64,000 nucleotides of DNA from Sporodiniella umbellata. Its lineage: Eukaryota > Mucoromycota > Mucoromycetes > Mucorales > Rhizopodaceae. Below, piece after piece: positions 11,821-23,657 of the stretch. The notes below the pieces were generated by a model, which was not told the DNA's origin, searched no databases, and saw only the letters and a list, made by a program, of their open reading frames with translations. How positions within the stretch are numbered: the first letter of the stretch is position 1; each line of letters starts with the position of its first letter. The stretch spans positions 1-64,000 of the forward strand of contig JAIXMR010000016.1 of the NCBI GenBank assembly GCA_025677835.1, given 5' to 3'. A program made the translations under genes and the position numbers.

Positions 11821-12948
11821 CTATACGTAGTGTGGTTTGTTTGAATCATAATATTGGTTATGTTGCTGAGGGTGGTGGTATGCTTGAGGTGAGGTGTAGT
11901 TGTCGTAGATTTGATCGTAGACTTGAGGTGTATAGGTATTATGGTGATAGGTAGTGTCATTTTGCTGGTAAGTAATGTCGTTTTGTTGATAGGGCGAATG
12001 AGGATATTGGGCTTCAGGCTGGCGATGATAGGAAGGGTAGCGAGCTTGGGTGGGTGAGTGGTCAGTGTAACTTTCGTGTTTGGAAAGTTCGTTCGTATTG
12101 GCCAGATGGTTGTAGTTTGTCAAATCAGAGGCTTCGTTCTTGGTCCTCTGACCAAAGGCACTCAGAACAAAACAAATGAATGCACCCAGAATACAGCCGA
12201 TGCCAACGCCTACCAGATAAACTGAAGGGCCCCATTGATGGGTAAGGCCTTCGACACGGTTCTCCAACACAGCAAGACCCTTCCAAAAGGTGACAATCAA
12301 AAGAGCCAAACCAGCAGCTCCACTAAAGAAAGACAACAGACTAACAAAGGTGCCTAACAAAGGTATTGCGCTACTTTTTCGACCTTTGCGAAGAATTAAA
12401 GTGACTATGTTTTGTAAAGAGAGAGAGAGAGAGAGAGAGAGGAATCAATAAGGTTCTGACATAAAGAATGTATAAAAACGCCTTACAGCAAAAGGATAAG
12501 AAAGCCAAGACGGTGCATGGCATGATTAAAACAATGTATTTGAGTAGACTAGAGAATACAGAGGAAGAGATCACGTGAGCATACTCTGCTATGAGTGTAG
12601 AATTACTTGGAATATCGCATGCAATGGCAAGTTGTTGGATGTCTAGAAAAATAAAGATGAATAAAAACAAGACATTTTCCCCCCTTATGATTTAAAATCC
12701 AGGGCTTATTTGTAGAAAGAGAGACTACCGAAAGTATACACAAAACTGTTGGGTGTGCAGTATTTAAGATCGTTTTGAGTATAAAGACAGGAACTGTAGA
12801 GACCATATCTTATTGAGCTTGATTTAGATAGTTGGACAAAATAAAGTTTATTCAAGATATCCGAACGAAAAGTGGATCCAATGTTAGCCAACAGTAACAG
12901 AACCAGCGAAAAAACACATAAAGTGAATGCAACAAAGTGTAAGGCCAT
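11821..12948 (-). CDS. SUR7/PalI-like four-TM membrane protein
   Basis: Exons 12948-12729, 12642-12487 and 12404-11821 join in frame to 319 residues. Layout: TM1 at residues ~5-25, an extracellular loop with Cys residues and a GLYSSC motif, TM2 and TM3 (LLKYIVLIMPCTVLAFLSF and LGTFVSLLSFFSGAAGLALLI), a loop with WGPSVY, TM4 (YLVGVGIGCILGAFICFVLS), then a long Tyr/Gln/His-rich cytosolic tail. This matches the SUR7/PalI family of fungal plasma-membrane proteins linked to eisosomes or alkaline-pH sensing; which subfamily is not resolved. An ATG 23 codons upstream is in frame but adds a Phe-rich stretch coded by a T-rich tract, so ATG 12948 is preferred. Intron 2 carries a GA repeat near 12419-12441. 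Confidence 0.82.
12419..12441. repeat. GA dinucleotide microsatellite
   Basis: About eleven GA units inside intron 2 of the SUR7/PalI-like gene (TC on the transcribed strand), so it falls in the pyrimidine tract side of the intron. Confidence 0.9.
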
Positions 12949-13222
12949 ACTATTTGCAAAATCAAAGAAGAAACAAAAGAAAAAAACAAAAAAAAAAAGA
13001 GATCCATCTTGAATCATGAGTTATTTTAAAAAGTTGATTGTTGTGTTACATGTAATACATGGTAAAAGAACAGTGGAACATCAAATTATTCATTTCATTA
13101 AATAAATACAAGATAAAATCAGTAAAATGCAAGTGTAGAAAGGGAAGGTTGTTTTGGAGGACTTTTATTGACTTGGGATGTTTATGTACAGATCAACCGT
13201 CTTTTTTTTTTTTTTTTTTTTT

Positions 13223-14824
13223 TTAATTTTCGATTGTCGTTTGCTGCTTTCTTCTTCGTGGCGCAATACCTCTTCCATGATTTGGTGTCCATGGGCCCAA
13301 GCTATCGTTTGCATAAAAGTCCATTGGATAGATGTCTTGCCAGTTTGCCTTTCCCAAGGCTACCGAGGCTTCATAGGGGGTCAAGAGTGGCTTTGGAAAG
13401 GCATAACCCCAATCGATAGATAATCGAGGGCAAGCGATCTGTATCCATCTATGATAACAAATGTCAGTTGGAAACGAAATGGACGGTGGCTATCAAACAA
13501 TTTACGTGTCCACATCTTCAAACTGTTCTAGTTTTCCTGGGAAAATCTCAGACAACAGGACGCTCACGGACTCTTTTCCTTGTTCTTTGATCAGCTGTTC
13601 CAAGTATTGCAAGATCTGGGGTTTTCCTTGACGACCCAACGTGCCGAGAATAAGACCGTATTTGTTGGCTGATTTAGCAAGCGTGATGGCGTGTTTGCGT
13701 AAGGAGTGCATTTCCTGATGGTCGTATCGTTCTCTGGTAAACGTTTTAGCATAGGGGTTGTACCTAAATATCTTTTGAGTGCTATGTTCAAAGCTTCTTT
13801 CTTGACTCTTACTGGAACGCTGGTATATCAGGGTTGTGAATCAAAATCGATTCCAAATGAAACCTTCCATCACCGATGCATACAATCACATCTGTCTCTG
13901 TAAGTTTAGGAGAGGTGCAACCCAAGATTTCTCCAGGGGACAGTGGCTTGGACTGAGGTACCAACACGCTAAAATGATGTTCTAATGGCGCTCTGGCGGC
14001 CTGCAGTGCGGCGGCAAATTGAATGGTGCCAACCAGACACAGGCGTTTGCCAACTTCGAAATTCTTGATGACGGTTTGAATAAAGTGTTGTGTGTCGATC
14101 CCGATATCCACAAATACGTAGAGTGTTTCAATGGTCGTGATATCTACCGGCACCAAGCAACTGTGTCCGTAATGAACTAGAAAGTCACATCCCAAGGCAC
14201 GAGCCGTATAGTCGTCAATACAACAAGCACCATAAGTCACATCGCCCATGATCAAAGTCTCTGCATTACAGAATCTAATGGGTGTTTTAGAGAATACGGT
14301 TGTTGCTTGTCAACCCTTACGTTTCCAAAATATCAGAGATCAAACAAGCAAACATCATCAAACCTTCCGGTAGCTGAAGTGCCACTATCCAATAAAGTCA
14401 AAACCACAATCGATTGAAAAGAGTGCCTTATTGATTTTACCTCTTTTGGCTTGGGCCTTTCTCACTCTCCAGACTGTCTTGTGAATTTCAAAGTTATAGT
14501 TTGTAGGAATCTATAGAAAAGTAAGCATCATGGTCCCCCCTCCACCATTTTTTTTTTTTTTTTTTTTTTTTTTGGTAATCTACTTGTGTAATAGCTTTGT
14601 TCAGTAAAGGATCTTGCAAGATCTCATCAGGCACTTGGTTGGCCATACGACCTGTACGTGCTCTGGGTGCCTCTTTTTTATATTTAGAAAAAAGTTGTGA
14701 TTTATCTTTAATTACTTGCAAATCCCACAGCTCCGTCTTCAATGGCGTCATTTTCAGCGTGAACGGTTGTTTTTTTGGCTCGGCCTACGAACCTTTTTCT
14801 AGGTTTAGCATGTGCTTCTGACAT
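13223..14824 (-). CDS. DPH1: Diphthamide synthase subunit DPH1
   Basis: DPH1 with DPH2 forms the radical [4Fe-4S] enzyme that moves the 3-amino-3-carboxypropyl group from SAM to the target histidine of elongation factor 2, the first step of diphthamide synthesis. Seven exons (14824-14716, 14672-14584, 14510-14441, 14384-14321, 14274-13813, 13763-13506, 13448-13223) join in frame to 425 residues. Diagnostic stretches: NQVPDEIL...[38 protein letters not shown] (first cluster Cys), [19 protein letters not shown] (second region) and [22 protein letters not shown] (third Cys, one intron upstream). Cys in all three family positions are present, so it looks active. Intron 2 contains a long A run on the coding strand. 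No DPH2 is in the window. Confidence 0.95.
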
Positions 14825-14947
14825 GGTGACAATTAAAAAAAAAAAAAAGAAAAAAATAAGAGAGAGAGAGAGAGGGGGGGGGGTAAAGCCCAGGCGACCT
14901 AAGCCACAACCGAAGGTTGCATAAAAGAAATTGGGACGGTTTATTGC

Positions 14948-17226
14948 TCAGAAAGATAAAAGGGAGTTTGGGAAGTTCAAGTGGGGATTTTGCGAGTGAA
15001 GTGTATGGATAAGTTGGATGAGAAGACTTTTGGTGTTTTGAGACAGGTGATGATCATTAGAAAGAACGTGATGAAAGATGGGTAAGAATTGAGGCAAGTG
15101 TTGATAGACCTAGAAAAGGGTCAGGTTAGAGTTTTTATGGAATCTATATTTACATACCCAAGGATTTAGAGAGCGAAAGAGTTCAAACAGACATGCAAAG
15201 ACAGGTTCGTTTTCTTTGAAATTGACTTTGAGAGGTAATGCTTGAATAAGGACAGGCAAGACGAGATCGAGTGGGACGGCCAAAGGATGTGCGAGGATCA
15301 ATCTGGCAAGGGCGCTTGCGGCATGATCGAGAGTGTCGGGTAAGCGGTGAGGAAGAAATAAGGGGGAAAGCGCGTCGAGGCATTGAGAATAATGACTAAA
15401 AAAAAAAAAAAAATGAGTGATGTGGGTGTGTAGGCCAAAGAGTTACCTGCTCAAATCGAGGGTAGAGTGGTAGATCAGGGCACCGAGGGCAAAGGCCGAA
15501 TGAGACTGAAGGGATTCATCGTGCGGCTCGTGACAGGCTTGAAGAAAGAGTTTGAGGAGAGGGTATGTATAGGGTGTGATACCAGCCTGAAGGTGAAGGC
15601 AGCATTCACCCAGACAGTGGATGATGATGGAACGATGAATTTCACCTGGCAAGGTGTGGGGGAGAATGGCGGGCAAGAGAGTACCAAAATGGGTAGAGAA
15701 ATCCGGGCCAATCTGACAGAGGACGGTGAGGAGCTTGGTGGCGTAGGGCAAGAGATGAAGGTCGTCGTCGTCGTCGTCGTCCTCCTCCTCTTCTTCGCAT
15801 TGTTGACAGTTGGCCTCGTTTTGGTAGATCTCGAGCAGGTGGTGACAGAGGGGAGAAAGGCAGGGATGGAGAAGTAAAGGACGGATGTGAAGGAAGGCGG
15901 TGGTGAGGGCCTGACAGCCGTTTTCGACCACGGCAGGATCTTCTTCCCTTGTCCAAAAGTCGACGAGGGTAGGCAAGATCCCTTCTGGCAGGGGAACAAG
16001 GTTGGAAGTATGAATGGTCTGAATGTAGGACGCCAGGCTCTGGAAGGCAGCTTGTCGTACGTTAGACAGGGGATGATCGAGACAGGTCAAGAGCAGGTAT
16101 TGGGTCTGATCAAGGTAAGGTAAGAAGGCGATGGGTGCGTGTGCAAAGAGAGCGGCGAGGGCTTCTACTGCCAGGGCCTCTTCTTCAGCGTCGGTATAAT
16201 CGTAATGTTCAAAGCTATCGATAGCGGGCGGGTCGAGACGACAGCTGTTGGTTATCTGGGGTAGCAAGCGATCCAAGTAAGGGGTCAGGTCGTGATGCGG
16301 GGCGAGGTGAATGACGAGGGCAAACGTACCTTCACGTAATCGGGTCGACTGCCAAGGGAGTTGTTCGAGCGCGAGATGCATGACGGTCGAACGATGCGGG
16401 GCGAAAGCCTGGGGAGCAGCAGCGGCCAAGAGACCGAGGGCGTCGCAAGCCACCCCGCGCAAATCGTGTACCTCGGTAGGGTCCCGGGTGGCCATGGCGT
16501 GGATGAGGTGAGGCAAGACACGGGCGGCGTGGGGTTCAAAGGCAGCACCGGCGGCATGGGCGAGGGAACCGAGGGCGGCAAAGACGGTCGTTTGGGTGGC
16601 GGGATGAAGCAAGAGGCAGAGGGTGTCTAGAAGGCGAGGCAGATGGGCGGGCAAGTCAAAGCAAGGATTTTCAACCATCACGTCGAGCACACAGCACAGA
16701 TGACGCGTTGTCTCTTGCGATGCGCCCTGGGCCAACTGCAAGAGTGGCTCCAGCAGGCGCTCGGGTAGGTAAAAGTCAGTTTCCAGCGCCGAGGCAAGAC
16801 AGCTCAGGGTGGCACCGACAGCACGACGAACCGAAAGAGCAGGGTCCCCTAATCCACGCTCTAGCCAAGCGAGCCATACGTCCGTTTCAGCCACCATCGA
16901 CGGTCCACAGCCTTCTGCCATGGCGGCCATGGCCATCCAACCCGATCGACGGTAGGCTGGTTGTCCATGCTGAAGATACACCACCACGGACGTCATGAGC
17001 TCTACAAACAGAGAATGGCTTTCGATGGCCATGGCTAGACCATGAAGCGCTTTGAAGGCCAACTAGTCCCATCAGAACGTGTTTGAATCAAGTGGAAGGG
17101 GTGAAACCTACCTGAGCAGGCGTCTCTTCTTCAGGGTCTTCAGGGTCTTCTTCCGTACCGATCTGCATCAATGGATCTATCAAAGGTTCTAAAAGGTTCA
17201 ACTTTATCAACTTTTTGGATTGGCTG

Positions 17227-17281
<55 letters not shown>

Positions 17282-18430
17282 AAAAGGTAAGCAGGTGAGA
17301 AAGAATAAAGTTGGTTTACAAATGAGTCAAGGTGATGAGGAGCGAAAGGGCCAAGCTGCGAGTTTCGAGAGGCAGATCAGAATCAGCGGCGAGAGCGGTA
17401 AAGAGATGAAGGATGATGGGTAAATGTTGAGTTAAGAGAGGAGTATTCTAGAGAGAGGGTCAAGAAAAGAGGATGAATGGATAAAAGGGAGTTTTTACCA
17501 ACATGAGGAGAGTATCAAAGACTTCAAACAGACAGGGTAGATGGTCATGCTCGGGGTCTGAAACGACGTGTTGAAGGACTTGTAACATGGAAGGAATCAA
17601 TTGATCCAAGATAACCTAGTGTAAAGGTTTCAACAAAAAGAGAGGAGAGAGAGAGGAGAGAGAGAGAGAGAGGGAGTACATTGGCAGGTAAGCTTTCTGA
17701 ATCTTTATACTCTGTCAGTTTCCCCAAGACCAAGACGGCGGTGACGCGAATCTGGGTGGATGGATCGACCATGGCTTTCTGTAAGATGGGGAGTAGTTGA
17801 GGACTAAGAAAGTAGTCTGGCATATGTTCAAATACAGTGTAAATACCGTACAAGGCCATGTCACGATGGTTTTCATCTGGACTCTGACAGGCTTGATAGA
17901 GAAAATGAACCAGATCAGGCCAAGGTTCGTTGTAGGTAATGGAAGCGATGACTTGGATGATAGAGTGACGTGTTTTGGTACTAGATTAGAGGTCAATAGA
18001 TGAAAGTGATCTATCAGGGTTTACTCTTTTTCGTCCTGTGCAGCCTTCAAGAGATCTGTACGTAAGCCTCCTTTGCGTACGGTATGTAAAGAAGACCACC
18101 ATTTCCGGATTCTCTTACGGAGTTCGACCGCAGCCAACTGACGTACAACGGTATGAGGTGAACGCATGGCGATCTTTATCAGAGCAGGCACACAATCAGA
18201 AGTGACATAGAAATGAACACTCAACGCATGGGTTGCCTTGATTGATTTTAATACCAAAAAAAAAAAAAAAATAATAATACCGTGTTTTACTTTTTTCACC
18301 GTCTCCGAGTCTTGAGCCAAAGCCAAAGTGGATAGAATTGCTTCGAGATGATCTGTAAAAGACTGTTTGTAGAGTTGGTTATATCAAAAAAAAAAAAAAA
18401 AAAAAAAAAAGGGAGTCGTTTTACCTCCAT
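14948..18430 (-). CDS. KAP123: Importin-beta family karyopherin (Kap123/importin-4 type)
   Basis: HEAT-repeat nuclear import receptor; Kap123/IPO4 carries ribosomal proteins and histones through nuclear pores. Ten exons (18430-18425, 18362-18291, 18236-18025, 17980-17680, 17615-17499, 17447-17320, 17223-17112, 17062-15447, 15395-15158, 15109-14948) join in frame to ~987 residues. The first exon is only ATG GAG. Residues ~25-80 hold the importin-beta N-terminal pattern (ALSVHFYVTSDCVPALIKIA, then VVRQLAAVELRKRIRKWW). HEAT repeats follow throughout, and an acidic Glu/Asp stretch (near residue 745) sits between two repeats, as in other Kap123 proteins. Slightly shorter than yeast Kap123 (about 1110 aa). 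The large exon is markedly GC-rich compared with the rest of the window. Several introns are filled with A or T runs. Confidence 0.88.
17227..17280. repeat. T-run followed by A-run inside an intron
   Basis: About 19 T directly followed by about 36 bases that are nearly all A, within the sixth intron of the karyopherin gene. The two halves are self-complementary and could pair as a hairpin. Confidence 0.85.
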
Positions 18431-18545
18431 CAATAGCGCAAAAAAAAAAAAAAAATAAAGGTAGAAAAAGAAAATCAAACGGACTTTTATTTTTTTTTTA
18501 AAAAAAAAAGAAAGCGATTTCGTACACCGACGGTCGCCAGCCATT

Positions 18546-19105
18546 TTAAGAAGGGAAGGGTTGTTTGTTTTTGGTATGCTTTTTATAAAAGTGTTGTAAG
18601 GTACCTTGGGTAGTTTTTTTCTGAAAGAGATATCTGGGTTTTCCCTGAGGGTCGATACTATAATTTGGATCGACCCAAGTACCTGAAGCGATCAAGAAGC
18701 GATAGTCATTGGCACACTTTTTCTGATTGAGTCTTTTTTTTTTTTTTTTTTTAAAAACAGAATGTCACTTTTTATTTACTTGATAGCCTACACGACCTGG
18801 AATGGCCATTGAAAAAAAGACCCCATTGGCTGTTGGGGCCAACTTGGTCCAGACGTCTGAAAAAAAGCTGTGTTTCAGCCTCCGACCCTTTTCCTTTCTG
18901 TTGAGGTTCACCAGGTGCATTGAAACGATAGTAATAACTGTTTGGGTTTTTTTTCAATCAACGCAAACGCACGTTGTCTGGCTTGGGACCACGCCTAGGT
19001 AGAGTAGACATCAGCATTGTGTCCTGCTTTTCTTGCCTTGTCTGGTCCTAGCCGGGTAGGTGCGTTGACCCGTTTCTGTAATAACTGTTGTTTGGTTTTG
19101 GCCAT
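18546..19105 (-). pseudogene. Broken SANT/Myb-like protein gene (or gene with homopolymer errors)
   Basis: Minus-strand pieces add up to one protein: an N-terminal part from ATG 19105 (MAKTKQQLLQKRVNAPTRLG...NADVYST), a middle part with SYYYRFNAPGEPQ...QLFFRRLDQVGP and WGLF, and a last exon (CANDYRFLIASGTWVDPNYS...) ending at 18546. WGxFS...IPGRVGYQCxNxYR is a pattern I associate with SANT/Myb-like DNA-binding segments of fungal proteins. The frame is broken: an in-frame TAG at 18995-18997, then a frameshift at an 8-base A run (coding strand, near 18947-18954) and another at a 7-base T run (near 18817-18823). A glycine also sits where the fold usually has tryptophan (KGKGSEAE). The A/T-run shifts could be assembly errors; the stop codon and Gly change favour true decay. 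Confidence 0.55.
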
Positions 19106-19325
19106 TCGAAAATAATAAAAGAAAAAAAAGAAGAAAAGACTGGCCCATCTCCTATTTTTTTTAAAAAAAACAAAAAAAAACAAAAAAAAAAAACACAACC
19201 AAAAAGGAAAAAACAACATTTTTATGACGGCTTGGCATAGAAGTGGGATTGTATATAAATAGATGTAATGTAGAATTTTTTTTTTTTTTTGGAGTGGGGA
19301 AAGGTAGTGAAGAATATACAATAAG

Positions 19326-19344
19326 TGTGTGTGTGTGTGTGTGT
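19326..19344. repeat. GT dinucleotide repeat followed by GTA/AAT triplets
   Basis: A (GT)n tract followed at about 19351-19371 by TAG/TAA triplet repeats, between the broken SANT-like gene and the DUF8032 gene. Confidence 0.85.
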
Positions 19345-19541
19345 TTGTGTAGTAGTAGTAGTAATAATAAAAGTAGTGAATAAGAGTAATAACAGTAGAG
19401 AGAGAGGAGAAAAAGAGGTATTTACACAAAAGGCCCTTTTTTTTTGTTTTTTTTTTTTTTTTTTTTTGAATTATCTAATTTTTTGGATTTTTTTTTTTTT
19501 TGATTTTTTTTTTTTTTTGGATTTTTGTTTTTTTTTTGGGG

Positions 19542-21215
19542 TTAGAAAAGGGGATCCAAGAGAATGGCGTTTGAAGGCGAATTGGGAGGATCGTAACATT
19601 TGATGCCCATGTTGGTGTCATTATCGAGCAAGAGGAAAGTTTCGTTTACGGGAGGAAGCATAAAAGTATCGTAAACATCGGCAAAACCAAAGATATCAGC
19701 AGAGACGGGTGGACTGGGAGTACAGGCTACGCTACTACTGCTTGTATTACAAGAATCGTCAAAGGGTGAAAGTCGAGTATCGAAAAGAGAGTCATCATAG
19801 GAAGGGGAGATCATCGGGTCTTGACGGATCGTTTGATCGACCGTGTTGTCCTCATCGTCCAGCGAGAAGCAATCGGCGAGCTCATAAGGCGTAGGTGGTG
19901 GTGGTGGTGGTGGTGATGGTGGTAATGGATTGGATTTCTTTACCCTCTTTTTCTTATCAAAATGAGGTGCAGACCGGCAAGACTTGCGTGGTTGTAACGA
20001 AGGCATAAATTTCGAGCGATAGACATCCAACGCTCTCTGTAACAGATTCTTTTTACCTGCTAAAATGCGGGGATTGAGATAAGCCTAAGCCAATAGGAAA
20101 TGAGCACCACCGAAAAGAAAAAGAAAAAAAATTTTTTTTTTTTTTTTTTCTATTGATTCTTACCAATTTCCAGCTCAACTCATTTAGGATCGTGTCCTGC
20201 ACCCAACGTTCTCTTCCGCCCATATAGAGATCCGGGTCAGCGAGATAAGCACGAGGAAAAGGAGAGTTTTGTTGTCGAAAGTCTTGAGGGATTTCATCGA
20301 GTTGTACGGATTCGATATGAATCTTGATACGATAACGTGTATGGCTCATGAGGTCATCGATCGCTATCGTCTTGGGCTGATGGGAGGGTTTGACAATAGC
20401 CGCTTCAAGTGACTGGGGTAAACGTTGATGTTGAACTGCTGTTGGTGGATGAAAAGGCATACGTTCTTCCTCTTCTCGATTCTTACGTTTACGTAACGTG
20501 CCGTTCAAAAGCTTTTCTTGTCGCGCCACCCGTCTGGACCGCATGTTGGGATAACGATTTCGATACGAATCCACCGCACGTTGGATCAACCCTCGTTTAC
20601 CTGCAATTTCTTCTTTATTTAGCCATGCCAACTTCCATCCCAAATCGTTACATTCGGTTTCGTAAGCCCATCGGTTGCCTTTGTACGTCTCTTTGGGTAA
20701 ATTGGCTCGTGGATAGACCTAAGTCAAAATAGTTAAGTAAAAAAAAAAAAAAATAATAAAAAATTTTTTTCTTGTTTTTTTTTTTTTCTTACACAGTTTT
20801 CTGCCTTAAACTTTTCATCGTCCAAAATCACATTTTGAATGTCGGTTCGAATCGAATATCGCTTCAGGGTTCGATTGTGAGAATAGACAAAAGAGACCCA
20901 CTCGATTCCGTTCTTGATCTCAGCCACCGGGTCGTGATGTTGCTGTGGTTCTTTTTTGGGTGAGAGTAACGGTTTTTGTTGTTGTTGTTGTTGTTGTAAG
21001 GCAGCCGAAACCATGGCAGCAGCCAGAGCGTTGGCAATCGCATGGTTTGTTTCTTTCGGACGCGACTTGTCCAACTTTCTTTGTTTGACACGATCAATCG
21101 TGCTTTCAATCATCAAGATTTGCTCGGCTGTTAACGATTCAAGAATCGATTCAGCTTTCGTGGGTGATTGGATGATATCGCCTAGTAAGAGGGAAGTGGC
21201 CGAGGAAGAGTTCAT
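19542..21215 (-). CDS. Protein with two DUF8032-type modules
   Basis: Three exons (21215-20793, 20718-20164, 20084-19542) join in phase 0 to 506 residues. After a Ser-rich start and a poly-Gln run (residues ~80), the segment WVSFVYSHNRTLKRYSIRTDIQNV...KAENCVYPRAN continues across intron 1 into YKGNRWAYETECNDLGWKLAWLNKEEIAGKRGLIQRAVDSYRNR (in pieces), the pattern I know from the fungal domain of unknown function DUF8032. A second, more divergent copy follows: TRYRIKIHIESVQLDEIPQDFR...PFPRA...WVQDTILNELSWKL, then across intron 2 AYLNPRILAGKKNLLQRALDVYRS. Family members are often nuclear and suggested as transcription regulators; basic stretches here (RVARQEKLLNGTLRKRKNR) fit that. The C-terminal third is Pro/Ser/Asp-rich and could be an activation region. 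Function is unproven. Confidence 0.8.
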
Positions 21216-21646
21216 AGTAAATAATAATAAAAAAAAAAGTAGAATAAAAAAGCGGGGGGAGATGTGATTAATTAATAATAAAGATATCAATGAATGCCAA
21301 TGATCTTGTTGGCAGAAGAAAGTCGATTCATAAAAAAATCAAAATGAAAGAACAAACAAACACCATAAAAAAAAAAAAACAAAAAAATTGTTAGAATAGA
21401 TAAAAAGAAAAGAGAATTTTGGTTTTCAATTCCTTTTTTTTTTTTTTTTTTTGGGTTTAAAGAAAAAAAGGAAAAAGAGTAATAATAATAATAATAAGAA
21501 TAATAAAGTGGACTCGTTTTGTGCTTGTGCTTTCATATTACCACTTCGGACATCGAATGTGACAAGAGAGACAACGGCGATTGAAAATAGAGTCCAAAAT
21601 AAAAAGTTTTTTTTTTTTCATATGACGACATGGAATACAACTATTA

Positions 21647-21677
<31 letters not shown>

Positions 21678-23157
21678 CTCCCTCAGGTAAGGCTATCAAG
21701 CCAAAGAAAAGAAAAGAAAAAAAAAAAAGAAAAAACGTAAAAAGACGACGAGGAAAAAGCACGAGCATTGCGTCCAAGGACACCATTTAGAATGACAAAT
21801 CGTTGGACTTGACTGTAATTGATTTGATGTTCCGAACTTTCCGTGAACGGCCGATAGAAAGTGTCTTTTTTGATAAAAAGTACTTTATCGGCTTTTGGGC
21901 GGATGCTTTCCACTCTGAAAAAAAAAAAAAAAGAGAGGTCAAGAAAAGTGTCTATGGGTTTGAAAAAGACGGCCTGTCTGTGGATTTGCCTGTCTGTGGA
22001 TTTTTTTGGTTTTTTTTTTTTTTTTTGGTTTTTTTCTTTGGGCGGACGGGGTCAGCACGTTTTTCTTTCTTTGTGTTTCCGTGCTAGCTAGCCTTGGGGT
22101 GACAAGGATGGGCTAAAATAATCATCCGATACGGTTTGGATACTTTCCATTGGATGGACGCTTTAGGACTCCTTTCTTTTTCCCCGCTTTTTTGATTATC
22201 CTAAAATAATAGCCAACGTTACTTTGGTCCAGGATGGCTAAAATCTCCGGTGAGGATAGACTCTATGAATTCAAAAACGCCCCTTATTTTTTATTTTTAT
22301 TTTTTATTTTTTTTTTTTTTTTTTTTTTTATTAATCTCACACTCACACACATAGAAGAGTTTTTATCTGTGTTTAAGACAAACGTTAAGGAAAGACAGAA
22401 GTCTTGTTTTAGTAATGCCTTTCGTCGTACAGCACGTCTGCCTCGCTTAGGATGAGTCATCCTCCTTCCCTTTCCCTGTACAAGCATCGTGAGAATATTT
22501 AGGTACCCTTCAAGGAACACTTGGTTTGGTAAAGTCTGAATTCTAAACGCATACTTTTGTTCCCCGTGTTTTGGACTGCCTTTTAAAAAAAAAAAAAGGC
22601 TTTGAAAAAAAAAAAAAAAAAAAAAAAAAAAAACAATAAAGACGTGTAATACGGACACAGGTCGTACAACAGTCACTCTAGGCTCTTCCCGGAGGGTCTT
22701 CCAAAGAGAGAGAGAGAACTTTGATTTTTTTCTTGACAGTCATTTTTGATGGATTTTGGAAAAAAGAAAAGCTTCTGGCGTTGTTTCACCGTCTTTCAAT
22801 CCTGAACAAACCGCCAACGATCATGCAAAGAGGAGGTCGTACGTGATACAGAACCATAGCAGACACGGTGGAGAAGAAAGCACACCCTCTATGCTTAAGG
22901 CTTGGATCCAAACTAGACATGAGGGGTACGCTATCCATCAAGTGAACCAAAACAATAGAAAGCGAGGGTCTCTTTGGTTGAGATCCAAATCATGATAACA
23001 AACCATCCACAGACACTTTGCGTCGATCCTTTTGACTAGAGTAAATAAATAATAATAATAATAATAATAATAATAGTAATAAAAGGCACGTGACCTTCTG
23101 TAGGGATAGGCGTTCCTTCAATTCTCTTTTTTTTTTTTTTTTTTTTTTTCATTCAGA
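21216..23157. other. Unassigned region with scattered open segments
   Basis: About 1.9 kb with many A/T runs. Three open stretches look partly protein-like but fit no family I know: minus 21740-21926 (contains ADKVLFIKKDTFYRPFTESS, preceded by a TTTCAG acceptor), minus 22380-22600 (contains LPNQVFLEGYLNILTMLV and a basic RRAVRRKALLK stretch), and plus 22748-22995 (contains SFNPEQTANDHAKRR and stops at 22995). No consistent multi-exon model joins them. They may be exons of an unrecognised gene or decayed coding sequence. A TAA/AAT triplet repeat lies at about 23043-23080. Confidence 0.35.
22605..22633. repeat. 29-base A run
   Basis: Uninterrupted A run, preceded by a second 13-base A run at about 22584-22597. 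Confidence 0.9.
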
Positions 23158-23619
23158 ATGAACCAGACCAGGAACAACCCACCGCCTCCCAAACCACCAC
23201 GTCATGGAGCGGAATTGTTCGAGATGCCTCAAAGGTTTGCTACATTAGAAGAAAGTGAGGATGCCATACCCGTGTTTACAACACCAACACACATGTACCT
23301 TCAACCTGAACTGAATCCTCGACCGAGATTTCCAACCCCTCGATCGAAACCTACAGACTATCAAACAAAGTAAATAGACGCTATCTTCTGTAGGGGTGTA
23401 TTCTTGTTGATAGATGTTTTATTTAGACAGCCTGAAGAGCATACATCATCATCATCATCATCGCCACCACCACCACCACCACCACCATCGAAGGTATTTT
23501 ATCCACTTTTTTTTTTTTTTTTTTGGATGTGTGTGGTGAATAAACAACTCGTAGGCCAAACGAGATTCTCCACAGACGGTAAAAGAAAGGGGCAAATGGA
23601 CTGAGGGTTAAAAAGGCAT

Positions 23620-23657
<38 letters not shown>

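Noticed and set aside
11598..11960. Thr/His-rich minus-strand open frame near the CTR gene
   Set aside because: Out-of-frame reading of the Gln/His/Tyr-rich tail of the SUR7/PalI-like gene joined to its 3' flank and CTR exon 1.
15467..16123. Overlapping plus- and minus-strand frames in the karyopherin gene
   Set aside because: High GC lowers stop frequency, so long shadow frames arise; the HEAT-repeat frame is the only one with family pattern and splice continuity.
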